Assembly: GCA_944385125.1 (NCBI GenBank)
Contig: CALWVZ010000002.1
Location: 62,001 to 126,000 of the forward strand
DNA from: an uncultured Oscillospiraceae bacterium
Lineage (GTDB): Bacteria; Bacillota; Clostridia; Oscillospirales; Oscillospiraceae
DNA: 64,000 nucleotides
Direction of reading: 5' to 3'
A model generated the notes under the pieces. The model saw only the letters and a program-made list of their open reading frames with translations. It was not told where the DNA came from and searched no databases. Position 1 is the first letter of the stretch, and every line of letters begins with the position of its first letter. Of the stretch, positions 53,745 to 61,825 are shown piece after piece. A program made the translations under genes and the position numbers.

Positions 53745-54731
53745 ATGAAAAGCAGCGCAATATATGAATCTTTGGCACCTATGGGGCTGTTCAGCGCCGG
53801 GCAGCTTTGCATGGGCACATGGCAGGGCCTTACAGTCACCCTGCAACCTTACAACGGCAGCAGCTATTACCTGGATGTGGCCGTGAGAGTGAACGCCAAG
53901 GACAAGGAGCTGGCCAAGAAAGTGAAAGCCTCGGTGAAGCAGCTGTACGGCAAGAACCTGGGCTGCATCAACGGCGGCAAGTATCTGCGCTTTATTGTAG
54001 GCTTCAACAAAAAAAGCCCCTGTTCTGAGCAGTTTACCGCTTACATGAACGCTATCGGCACGGCCCTGCGGCAAAACGGCGTCTCCCCGGCGGATAGCTG
54101 CGCCCTGTGCGGCGGCGGCAGAGCGGACAGTCTCTGCTTATATGAGTCCGGCTATCAGCCTGTACATAACGCCTGTGTAAGAAGCAGCCTGGAAAATTCC
54201 CGCCAGGAGATAGAGCGCAATAAAATAAACGGCAGTTATCTCACCGGCCTTGTGGGCGCCTTCTTGGGTATGCTGGTGGGTTCCGTGCCCAGTATCCTGT
54301 CCATAGTTCTGGCTGATACGATCTACGCCCTTCTTTTTGCTCTGGTCCCCATTGCCTCCGCCTGGGGCTACCGAAAATTTAACGGCAAGATGGACAAGCT
54401 TTCAGTGGTCATGGTGATACTCCTGTCCTTTGTCAGCATTTTCATCATGAACTTCTTTACTCTTGCCGTCTTCTTTGTCCAGGACTATTCCCTGGGTCTG
54501 GGGGAGGGGCTTTGGCTCTCCTCTCAGCTTCTGTTCACCGGCGAAGGGCTCATGCTTATTCTCCAAAGCAGCGGCTCCATGTTCCTGTTTATGGTGCTGG
54601 GTCTTTTCCTGGCCTGGCGTTTTATCGTCAAAACCAATGCCGGCAGTGCAAAGCAGCTGGAGGCCCTGGGCTCCACCCTGCGCCCCAATCCTGCCTACAA
54701 CCCGGATAATTACAGCTATTTCTCCCATTGA
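53745..54731 (+). CDS. Membrane protein of unknown function with Cys-rich loop
   Basis: 328 residues. The N-terminal half (1-135) is soluble with no known domain. Then CALCGG and a later Cys within YQPVHNACV form a possible metal-binding CxxC...C knuckle at about 123-148. A charged helix (about 149-163) leads into four to five membrane segments (about 166-300), and the tail is polar and Asn/Tyr-rich. I do not recognise the family. GAAGGAGAGGAATA precedes the ATG. It stands alone after spo0A, with a strong bidirectional terminator downstream. Confidence 0.75.
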   Translation: MKSSAIYESLAPMGLFSAGQLCMGTWQGLTVTLQPYNGSSYYLDVAVRVNAKDKELAKKVKASVKQLYGKNLGCINGGKYLRFIVGFNKKSPCSEQFTAYMNAIGTALRQNGVSPADSCALCGGGRADSLCLYESGYQPVHNACVRSSLENSRQEIERNKINGSYLTGLVGAFLGMLVGSVPSILSIVLADTIYALLFALVPIASAWGYRKFNGKMDKLSVVMVILLSFVSIFIMNFFTLAVFFVQDYSLGLGEGLWLSSQLLFTGEGLMLILQSSGSMFLFMVLGLFLAWRFIVKTNAGSAKQLEALGSTLRPNPAYNPDNYSYFSH

Positions 54732-54922
54732 CGTTCCTTCAGCGGCGGGAGCATGCAGGCAGCTCTGAAAGAGCCCGGCGCCTGCAAGGGCTTGTGCTGC
54801 GCTTCCTTTTCCCGCCCCTGTCGCCTTCTTCTGACGGTTTTGGAGCGGCGGATACAAAAAATCTTCCGGGGATTTTCTCCGGCCTTCTCCATGAACGGAA
54901 GCATTAAAACTAAACCTTTGCA

Positions 54923-54958
54923 AAAAACTGAGGCGGCAAAAAAGCCGCCTCAGTTTTT
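54923..54958. terminator. Bidirectional terminator
   Basis: A perfect 15-bp stem (54923-54937 with 54944-54958), loop AAAAAA, with A and T runs inside the stem ends, lies between convergent genes. The rest of the 248-base gap 54732-54979 shows nothing. Confidence 0.88.
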
Positions 54959-54979
54959 ATATGTCTATCCCTCGGCTTA

Positions 54980-55819
54980 TCAGCCCACCAGGTGGTTTGT
55001 GCCTATGGACATCACCGTAGCTCCGCTTACCCGGTATATCTCTATATACATGGGCACCCCCTCCTGGTCCCCCTCAAAGTACACGGTGATATAGGGGCCG
55101 TCGCAGATATCGCTCACCAGGCTGTCCTCCGCCGGGGCCTCCACATCCCAGTTGTAGTCCTTATTCTCCGTACCGCTGAGGGTATAGCCCTCAAAACCCC
55201 AGTACTCCGCCAGGGCCCGGCAAAGCTGGCCCACGGTAAGCTCCGGGGAGACCAGGTCGTCGGTGTTGTCATATTTTGCCGTAGTCTTGGTGCTCCCGTC
55301 GGGCAGGCTGTATTCCTCCTGATATACGGGCTCCTCGTCTTTGTCGGCCTTGGCGTTGATGCTTATGAACTGCAGCTTTCCCGTGGCCATGTCCAGCTGG
55401 GTGACGAACTTGTATTTCCCGTCAAAGAGCTGCACGTGGTAGTTTGGATATATGATGCGGTGGAAGAAGTCCAGCCCCAGTTCCTGGCCCTGGGTCTTGA
55501 ACACTTTCACTTCCTCCATGTCCGGCCCCGGCTCTGCCTGGATTATCCCCAGCTGGTTGAGCCGCTCTATCTCCTCCAGGGCCTGCTTCAGAGCCTGTTC
55601 CGGGGAATTCAGCAGATACTCCGTCAGGGCGTAGGCCGGGAGGGACAGCAGGGATGCAATGACAGCGGCGATGAGCACTATCTTCACCCAGCCCCTGCGT
55701 CTCTGGCCGGTTTTGGCTGCACCGCTCTCCGGCTCTATCTGTCCCAGGAAGTTTCCGGCAGACTCCACATATTCGTCCCGAATGTCATTTATGGCATCCA
55801 TAAGCCGCTCCTCTCTCAA
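54980..55819 (-). CDS. Probable anti-sigma or sigma-linked membrane protein
   Basis: 279 residues. A short cytoplasmic head (about 1-43) is followed by one membrane helix (about 45-67, VKIVLIAAVIASLLSLPAYA) and a long extracytoplasmic part with two halves resembling PepSY/YcdB-like strands (YKFVTQLDMATGKLQFISIN; GPYITVYFEGDQEGVPMYIE). It overlaps the sigma-factor gene by four bases (ATGA), the usual arrangement for an anti-sigma factor. The head lacks the zinc anti-sigma HxxxCxxC motif, so the role is inferred from position and topology only. Confidence 0.65.
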   Translation of the reverse strand: MREERLMDAINDIRDEYVESAGNFLGQIEPESGAAKTGQRRRGWVKIVLIAAVIASLLSLPAYALTEYLLNSPEQALKQALEEIERLNQLGIIQAEPGPDMEEVKVFKTQGQELGLDFFHRIIYPNYHVQLFDGKYKFVTQLDMATGKLQFISINAKADKDEEPVYQEEYSLPDGSTKTTAKYDNTDDLVSPELTVGQLCRALAEYWGFEGYTLSGTENKDYNWDVEAPAEDSLVSDICDGPYITVYFEGDQEGVPMYIEIYRVSGATVMSIGTNHLVG

Positions 55820-56373
55820 ATCAAGCCCTCCTTTTTCAGATAGTTTCCCAGCTTCAGCCGGGTGCGGTGGAGTATGGAGGCGGTCTTGCCGTAGCTGAAG
55901 CCCGCCCTCTCCGCTATCTTGTCCACCGGCGCCATGTACCAGTAACGGCTGATGAAGATGTCCCGCTCCTGCTCTTTAAGTCCGGCCAGGAAGCTGTCTA
56001 TATGCTCCGTCAGCTCCTTTAATTCCAGCCTTTTCTCCGGCCCCTGCCCCTTGGAGGCGCAGTCCCTCAATTCTTCCAGGCAGATCAGATACTCTCCCCC
56101 GCCCCGCTTGTCCGCCATCCTCTGCCGCAGGCGAGAGATGGAGAGATTGCGAACTATCTTCCCCAGGAAGGCCCCCAGCCGTTCCGGCCGCTCCGCAGGC
56201 ATGGAGTTCCAGGCCCGGAGATAGGTGTCGTTAAGGCACTCCTCGCTCTCTCCCTGGTCTTTAAGGATATTGTTGGAAATACTGCGGCAGTAGCCGCCGT
56301 ATTTGATGTCCGTATGGCTTATAGCGCTCTCGTCCCTCTGCCAGTAGAGCTCCACGATCTGGCAGTCAAGCAT
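55816..56373 (-). CDS. ECF-type RNA polymerase sigma factor
   Basis: 185 residues. Region 2 (about 20-85) shows ISNNILKDQGESEECLNDTY followed by LRAWNSMP, with the conserved acid-rich core-binding helix. Region 4 (about 125-180) shows LKEQERDIFISRYWYMAPVD and the HTH AERAGFSYGKTASILHRTRL. A linker separates them. It would direct transcription of an unknown regulon in response to the membrane protein encoded next. GGGGAGGAATGACC precedes the ATG. No own target promoter could be defined by eye in the 146-base upstream gap. Confidence 0.9.
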   Translation of the reverse strand: MLDCQIVELYWQRDESAISHTDIKYGGYCRSISNNILKDQGESEECLNDTYLRAWNSMPAERPERLGAFLGKIVRNLSISRLRQRMADKRGGGEYLICLEELRDCASKGQGPEKRLELKELTEHIDSFLAGLKEQERDIFISRYWYMAPVDKIAERAGFSYGKTASILHRTRLKLGNYLKKEGLI

Positions 56374-56468
56374 TGGTCATTCCTCCCCGTTTTCTGTCTC
56401 TGTATATATAGACGCAGTATTTCGGGATCTTTTGCATGGAAATAAAATTTTTTATTATATCTTATATC

Positions 56469-56503
56469 AAAATACCACCGCAGGTCTTCTGCGGTGGTAT
56501 TTT
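56469..56503 (-). terminator. Terminator of metG
   Basis: Perfect 15-bp stem (56469-56483 with 56489-56503) with a 5-base loop, 17 bases after the metG stop. Confidence 0.8.
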
Positions 56504-56519
56504 AAAATCTATCCTATTT

Positions 56520-58469
56520 TCAGCAGAGCCGGCTACCGGCGGGGACGGAGTCGTCCAGGATAAGCAGGTGCAGCTCCTCCTTGCCCTCCACCTCGCACAG
56601 GGCGGAGAGCAGCATGCCGTTGGAGTCCTGGCCCATCATCTTCCGGCTGGGCAGGTTCAGTATGGCCACAAGAGTCTTGCCCACCAGCTGCTCCGGCTCA
56701 TAGAACTTGTGGATGCCGGAGAGTATCTGGCGGGGAGTGCCGCTGCCGTCGTCCAGCATGAACTTCAGCAGCTTGTCGGACTTCTTCACGGCCTCGCAGC
56801 TTATGACCTTGCACACTCTCATGTCGCACTTAGAGAAATCTTCGATGCTCACATCAGGCAGCACGGGGGGAGTTTTGGGTTCCTGGCGGTCCTGGCGCTC
56901 CAGCTTCTCCAGAGCCTCCAGCTCCTTTGCCATATCCAGGCGGGGGAAGAGGGTCTCTCCCTTGGCGACGCTGACATCGGCGGGCAGGGCGCCGTAAACT
57001 GCGGCGGACTCCCAGCTGCGGCAGCTCTCCCCGGCGCCGATCTGCTTAAAGGCCTTCTCACAGCTTTCCGGCATGAAGGGAGTCAGCAGGATGAGGGAGA
57101 TGCGCAGGGCCTCCAGCAGATTGTACATGACGGTGGCAAGGCGGGTCTTCCTGCTCTCGTCCTTGGCCAGCACCCAGGGTGCGGTCTCGTCGATGTACTT
57201 GTTGGCCCGCTGTATGAGTTTGAAAATGTCCTCCAGGGCCAGGTGCAGCTGGAGAGCGTCCATCTGCTTTTCATACTTGGCTCTGGCGCTCTTTATCATC
57301 TCCACCAGCTCATTGTCCACATCCTCGCTCTCACGCTCCGGGGGCAGCTTGCCGCCGAAGTACTTCTCCACCATAGCGGTGGTGCGTGAGACCAGGTTGC
57401 CCAGGTCGTTGGCAAGGTCGGTGTTGATGGTGCTTATCAGCAGCTCGTTGGAGAAGTTGCCGTCGGAGCCGAAGGGGAAGGTGCGCAGCAGGAAGAAGCG
57501 CAGGGCATCCACGCCGAAGCGCTCGGCCAGCACATAGGGGTCCACCACGTTGCCCTTGGACTTACTCATCTTGCCTCCGTCGATGACCAGCCAGCCGTGG
57601 CCGTAGACCTTCTTTGGCAGGGGCAGCTCCATGCTCATTAGCATGGCGGGCCAGATGATGGAGTGGAAACGGACTATCTCCTTACCCACGATGTGCACGT
57701 CGGCAGGCCAGTAGTGCTCAAAGTCGTCATACTTGTCATTGAGCAGGCCAAGAGCGGTGCAGTAGTTGAAGAGGGCGTCCACCCACACGTAGACCACGTG
57801 GCCCGGGTCGAAGTCCACAGGTATGCCCCAGCTGAAGCTGGTGCGGGACACGCACAGGTCCTCCAGGCCCGGCTTTATGAAGTTGTTTATCATCTCGTTG
57901 ACACGGGAGGCGGGCTCCAGGAAGGTGCCGCTCTCCAGCAGCTCCTGCACCGGCTTTGCGTACTTTGAGAGGCGGAAGAAGTAGGCCTCCTCCTCAGCGT
58001 CATGGACTTCCCGGCCGCAGTCGGGGCATTTGCCGTCCACCAGCTGGCTCTCGGTCCAGAAGCTCTCGCAGGGGGTGCAGTACTTGCCCTTGTAGGCGCC
58101 CTTGTATATATCGCCCTTGTCGTACATCTTCTTAAAGATGCGCTGCACCGCTTCCACATGGTAGTCGTCGGTGGTGCGGATGAAGCGGTCGTTGGAGATG
58201 TTCATCAGCTTCCACAGGTCCAGGATGCCGTTTTCCCCGGTGACTATACGGTCCACGAACTCCTTTGGGCTGAGCCCGGCGGCCTTGGCCTTCTCCTCTA
58301 TCTTCTGGCCGTGCTCATCGGTGCCGGTAAGGAACATCACGTCGTAGCCGCACAGGCGTTTGTATCTGGCGATGGCGTCGGTGGCAACGGTGCAGTAGGT
58401 GTGGCCGATGTGCAGCTTATCTGAAGGATAGTAGATAGGCGTAGTGATATAGAATGTCTTTTTCTCCAT
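56520..58469 (-). CDS. metG: Methionyl-tRNA synthetase with C-terminal tRNA-binding domain
   Basis: 649 residues from the ATG at 58469 with ACAGGAG upstream. The frame is open to 58529, but that part lies inside the VanW gene. Motifs: TTPIYYPSDKLHIGHTY (HIGH), zinc knuckle CTPCESFWTESQLVDGKCPD followed by CGREV, and GGKMSKSKGNVV (KMSKS). The C-terminal EMAP/Arc1p-type tRNA-binding domain (about 545-649) includes MRVCKVISCEAVKKSDKLLK. It charges tRNA-Met. It follows the VanW gene closely and may share its transcript. Confidence 0.96.
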   Translation of the reverse strand: MEKKTFYITTPIYYPSDKLHIGHTYCTVATDAIARYKRLCGYDVMFLTGTDEHGQKIEEKAKAAGLSPKEFVDRIVTGENGILDLWKLMNISNDRFIRTTDDYHVEAVQRIFKKMYDKGDIYKGAYKGKYCTPCESFWTESQLVDGKCPDCGREVHDAEEEAYFFRLSKYAKPVQELLESGTFLEPASRVNEMINNFIKPGLEDLCVSRTSFSWGIPVDFDPGHVVYVWVDALFNYCTALGLLNDKYDDFEHYWPADVHIVGKEIVRFHSIIWPAMLMSMELPLPKKVYGHGWLVIDGGKMSKSKGNVVDPYVLAERFGVDALRFFLLRTFPFGSDGNFSNELLISTINTDLANDLGNLVSRTTAMVEKYFGGKLPPERESEDVDNELVEMIKSARAKYEKQMDALQLHLALEDIFKLIQRANKYIDETAPWVLAKDESRKTRLATVMYNLLEALRISLILLTPFMPESCEKAFKQIGAGESCRSWESAAVYGALPADVSVAKGETLFPRLDMAKELEALEKLERQDRQEPKTPPVLPDVSIEDFSKCDMRVCKVISCEAVKKSDKLLKFMLDDGSGTPRQILSGIHKFYEPEQLVGKTLVAILNLPSRKMMGQDSNGMLLSALCEVEGKEELHLLILDDSVPAGSRLC

Positions 58470-58500
58470 TTTCTTTTCTCCTGTCTCCATGCTGAATATT

Positions 58501-60522
58501 TCATCCGCCGGCGGCGGCGTCCGCCGCATACTTCTCCGGCGGCCACTGTATCTCGTCGTCGTGGCGGTAATAGATACCGTAGGGTTCCTCCACCTCGTAG
58601 AGGAAGTTGCCCTCTGCGTCGTACACCGTCCTGTAGGCGCTGACGCCGTAGCCCACGGCGGTGTTCACATACACGCTGTCATAGACCACCAGTTTGGTGC
58701 TTCTCAGCTCCACATAGCTGCCGTCCACATCGGTGCCCCATATCTCTATAGTGAGGGACTTGTCCTCGTCGCCGCAGTAGGCCACTATCTTCACCGGGTA
58801 GTCCCGGCTGTTCTTGAACTTAAAGTCCGGGCTGGGCCAGCTCACCGTGGCGTCCAGGCCGTAGTCCAGATAATCCACCTTGAAATAGTGGTTGGTACGC
58901 TCCACCGTCTCCAGCTGGGCAAACATGATGGCGCAGTACAGCGTGGAGGACACCTGGCAGATACCTCCGCCGATCTCCTGCACCACCTCGCCGTTGTCAT
59001 AGGCGCCGGCCTCCAGGAAGCCTGCCTCGGCGGTGCGCTGCCCCACGTACTCGTTGTAAGAGAACACCTCTCCCGGCATCATGATATGGCCGTTGAGCTT
59101 TTCAGCCACCTTCTTGATATTGCTTATGCGGTTGTCGGTGCTCCAGGTATAGTAGGTGGTCTGAGAGCCCAGCTTGTCCCTGTACAGCATGGAGCGCAGG
59201 CTTTCGGCGGTGGTCTCCGGGTAAGTTATGGTCAGCGGTATTTCCACCATGTCTCCCGGCTGCGCCGCTTTCCACAGCTCCCCGGCCTCCACGGTATCAA
59301 ACCAGCAGCCCTTCACCTCGGAGACAACGTCAAAAGTCTCTGTGAACTGGGCGTCCTGGGGCTCCACTGCCAGCTCGTCGTATATGGCCTGAAAATCCGG
59401 CATCTCAATGGTGCCCACCAGCTGGGTATAGTTTATCTCCTCCAGCCCGGCCTCCAGAGCAGCCACTATCTGGCTGTAAAGGCCATCCTCATCCAGCTGA
59501 ATCTGTCCGGCTCCCTTGCGTATACGCAGGACTTCATCTTCCTCGTCCACTTTATAGTCCGCATCCGCTGTGGTTTTGTCCAGCTTGGATACGCCCTCTG
59601 CTATTCTGGAGCGCACATAGTCCCCGTCTATACTCTGGCTGACAATCGTGATGTCCACAGGGCCAATATGGTTGAGCAGGAAGCGGTAGAGATTTTCATA
59701 CCAGTTGCCGTCGTGACCGTAGTTCATGGCTGCCTCCACCGCCCGTTCCCGGCTTAGCTTTGCCCCCGAGAGGCAGGAGTCTACCTTGAAGCTGACATTG
59801 GCAGGCAGCTTGACTCTCAAAGCGGTGTCCACAGTGTCGTCCCAGTTGTTTTCCTCCAGAACGGTGTTCACCTCATCGGCGCTCATACCGCCAACGAAGA
59901 TGTCTCCTATATATACCTTAGGAAGCGTGGTGCCGTTGTGGGTGACCATATATCCCCCCGCTGTAGCGCCAAGAAAAATCAACAGGATCACCACCAGGAA
60001 AACTACTGCAGTAATTCGGTTCTGCTTGAGCTTTTCCGGATCCTTCGGGGGCTTAGGAGGCTTTTCCTTTTTCTCCCTGTCCTTCTTTTTCTTGCCCTTA
60101 TCCTGGCTGTCCGTCTGCTCTGAATTCTCCTCAGGCTCCTTAAGGCTCTTGGTCTTGCCGCCCTTTATGGCTGGCAACTGGCTCAGGCTGTTCTCCGGCT
60201 CTTCTTCTTTTTTGTTGTTATCCTTTTTTCTGATCTTGACAGGCTTATCCTTTTTGACAGCGTCCTTCTTTGCCTTTACTGGTTTTGCGCTCCCGGAGCT
60301 TTTGCTCTTTCCAGCCTTTGTCTTGCCGTTGCGGCTTTTGTTTTTGGAAGCTCTCTCCTCCGGCAGAGAAACGTAGCTCTCCGCCTCCTGCTCATCCGGC
60401 AGGGGCATGACGCTTTCGTCTTCCCCCAGCATCCGCTGTATCTCGTCCAGCTCGTCGATATTCCAGTCGTCCCCGGAGCCGCCGCTCTCAAGGGAATCAT
60501 AAAAGTTTCTGTTGTCGATCAC
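58501..60522 (-). CDS. VanW-family membrane protein with PG-binding repeats
   Basis: 673 residues from a GTG at 60522 with AGGAGACTGAAA before it. The first 165 residues are a low-complexity Lys/Glu/Ser-rich cytoplasmic tail, followed by one membrane helix (about 172-195). The outside part has two PG_binding_4-like modules (about 205-420), then a VanW domain (about 495-620) with MMPGEVFSYNEYVG and GGGICQVSSTLYCAIMFAQL. Some end with a G5 domain; here the end is a short beta domain. VanW proteins are wall-associated, of unclear catalytic role despite the vancomycin-operon name. It starts 2 bases after hemW ends. Confidence 0.9.
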   Translation of the reverse strand: MIDNRNFYDSLESGGSGDDWNIDELDEIQRMLGEDESVMPLPDEQEAESYVSLPEERASKNKSRNGKTKAGKSKSSGSAKPVKAKKDAVKKDKPVKIRKKDNNKKEEEPENSLSQLPAIKGGKTKSLKEPEENSEQTDSQDKGKKKKDREKKEKPPKPPKDPEKLKQNRITAVVFLVVILLIFLGATAGGYMVTHNGTTLPKVYIGDIFVGGMSADEVNTVLEENNWDDTVDTALRVKLPANVSFKVDSCLSGAKLSRERAVEAAMNYGHDGNWYENLYRFLLNHIGPVDITIVSQSIDGDYVRSRIAEGVSKLDKTTADADYKVDEEDEVLRIRKGAGQIQLDEDGLYSQIVAALEAGLEEINYTQLVGTIEMPDFQAIYDELAVEPQDAQFTETFDVVSEVKGCWFDTVEAGELWKAAQPGDMVEIPLTITYPETTAESLRSMLYRDKLGSQTTYYTWSTDNRISNIKKVAEKLNGHIMMPGEVFSYNEYVGQRTAEAGFLEAGAYDNGEVVQEIGGGICQVSSTLYCAIMFAQLETVERTNHYFKVDYLDYGLDATVSWPSPDFKFKNSRDYPVKIVAYCGDEDKSLTIEIWGTDVDGSYVELRSTKLVVYDSVYVNTAVGYGVSAYRTVYDAEGNFLYEVEEPYGIYYRHDDEIQWPPEKYAADAAAGG

Positions 60523-60524
60523 TT

Positions 60525-61796
60525 TCAGTCTCCTGTACTGTTCATCCTCTGCCTATACAGCTCGGTAAAGAGCTCCTCCTCACCCTTAGGGAGGCTTATT
60601 CTGCTTGCGGCCCTGTCCGCCCTGGCCACCCAGGGTATGCCTTGGATCCGGCCGCTGGCCTGGGTCTCCAGCAATATGCCTATCAAAGTGTTGGATATGA
60701 GGAAGCCCGGCACGGTGAAGTGCCAGCGGTCCCCGGTGAGCTCCGTCCAGCCCTTCTCCTTGAAGGCCTGGAGAACTTTCAATATAGGCCGCCAGTCGCT
60801 CTGGCAGCGGCTGCGATAGTCGTTTTCTGAGATGCCCTGGGATGTGCGCATGCCCAGCATCAGGTACTCCACCGACTTCTCCATGGAATCCAGCACCTCA
60901 TACTCGTCCACCACGCTTATGCCCTTGCCCACGCCGTAAATATATTCCTTCAGGTCCTTTACGTAGCTGTAGCGCACGCTGCCTATGCAGCTGTGGGCTC
61001 CCGGGCCGAAGCTCATATAGTCGTCCATATTCCAGTATTTGAGATTATGGCGGGACTCATACCCGGGGGCGGCAAAATTTGATATCTCATATTGCTTATA
61101 TCCGTAACGCTCCAGCATCTCGGCGGCATAGGAATACATGTCCGCCTGCTCGTCGTCGTCGGGAAGTATGGCCGAGCCCATGTAATTTTCATACATGGGG
61201 GTGCCCGGCTCCAGCTTCAGCCCATAGCAGGAGATGTGCTCCGGGTGCATTTCCACGATCTTGGACAGGGTGTCGGCCCAGTCGGCCTTGGTCTGGCTGG
61301 GCAGACCGTACATCAGATCCACGCTTATATTGTCAAAGCCCGCCTTACGGGCGTCCAGATAGGCCTTCTGGGCCTGCTGGAAATTGTGGCGGCGGCCGAT
61401 GAGCTTGAGAAGGTTGTTGTCGCTGGCCTGCACTCCTATGGACAGGCGGTTCACCCCCTCCTGTCTCAGCAGCTTCAAAGCCGTGGGGCTGATACTGTCC
61501 GGGTTGCACTCCACGGTTATCTCCGAGTCCAGGCGCACATTGCCGTTGAGCTTCAGCTCATCCAGTATGTCCGCCAGCCGGTCCGCCCCGTAGAAGCTGG
61601 GCGTGCCTCCGCCGAAGTAGATACTGTCCACCTCGTAGTTCCTTATGGATATGGAGGACTCTTTTATGTGGTCCAGCAGGGCCTGCTGGTAATCCGGCAT
61701 AAGGTACTCGCAGTTTTGCAGGGAGTAAAAGTCGCAATATGCGCACTTGCTGGCGCAGAAGGGTATGTGGATATATATTCCCAGCCTAGGTCTCAT
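60525..61796 (-). CDS. hemW: HemW-like radical SAM protein
   Basis: 423 residues. The radical SAM cluster motif is CASKCAYCDF right after IYIHIPF, followed by YFGGGTPSF, SIGVQASDNNLLKLIGR and DLMYGLPSQTKADW, all typical of HemW rather than true HemN, which has an extra Cys. The C-terminal HemN_C-like region spans about 320-415 (YSFGPGAHS-like GPGAHSCIG before it). HemW is thought to be a heme chaperone; in an anaerobe its role is uncertain. TTGGAGATC precedes the ATG. It follows htpG by 29 bases. Confidence 0.92.
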   Translation of the reverse strand: MRPRLGIYIHIPFCASKCAYCDFYSLQNCEYLMPDYQQALLDHIKESSISIRNYEVDSIYFGGGTPSFYGADRLADILDELKLNGNVRLDSEITVECNPDSISPTALKLLRQEGVNRLSIGVQASDNNLLKLIGRRHNFQQAQKAYLDARKAGFDNISVDLMYGLPSQTKADWADTLSKIVEMHPEHISCYGLKLEPGTPMYENYMGSAILPDDDEQADMYSYAAEMLERYGYKQYEISNFAAPGYESRHNLKYWNMDDYMSFGPGAHSCIGSVRYSYVKDLKEYIYGVGKGISVVDEYEVLDSMEKSVEYLMLGMRTSQGISENDYRSRCQSDWRPILKVLQAFKEKGWTELTGDRWHFTVPGFLISNTLIGILLETQASGRIQGIPWVARADRAASRISLPKGEEELFTELYRQRMNSTGD

Positions 61797-61825
61797 GGGC
61801 CGATCTCCAAATCTCTGTAGTTATT

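Noticed and set aside
54753..55094. Open frame downstream of the Cys-rich membrane protein
   Set aside because: It crosses the strong bidirectional terminator and runs into the convergent gene, and it lacks a ribosome site and coding character.
58470..58529. Longer metG start overlapping the VanW gene
   Set aside because: The extra 20 residues lie in another gene and lack a ribosome site, whereas the ATG at 58469 has one and begins the family sequence.
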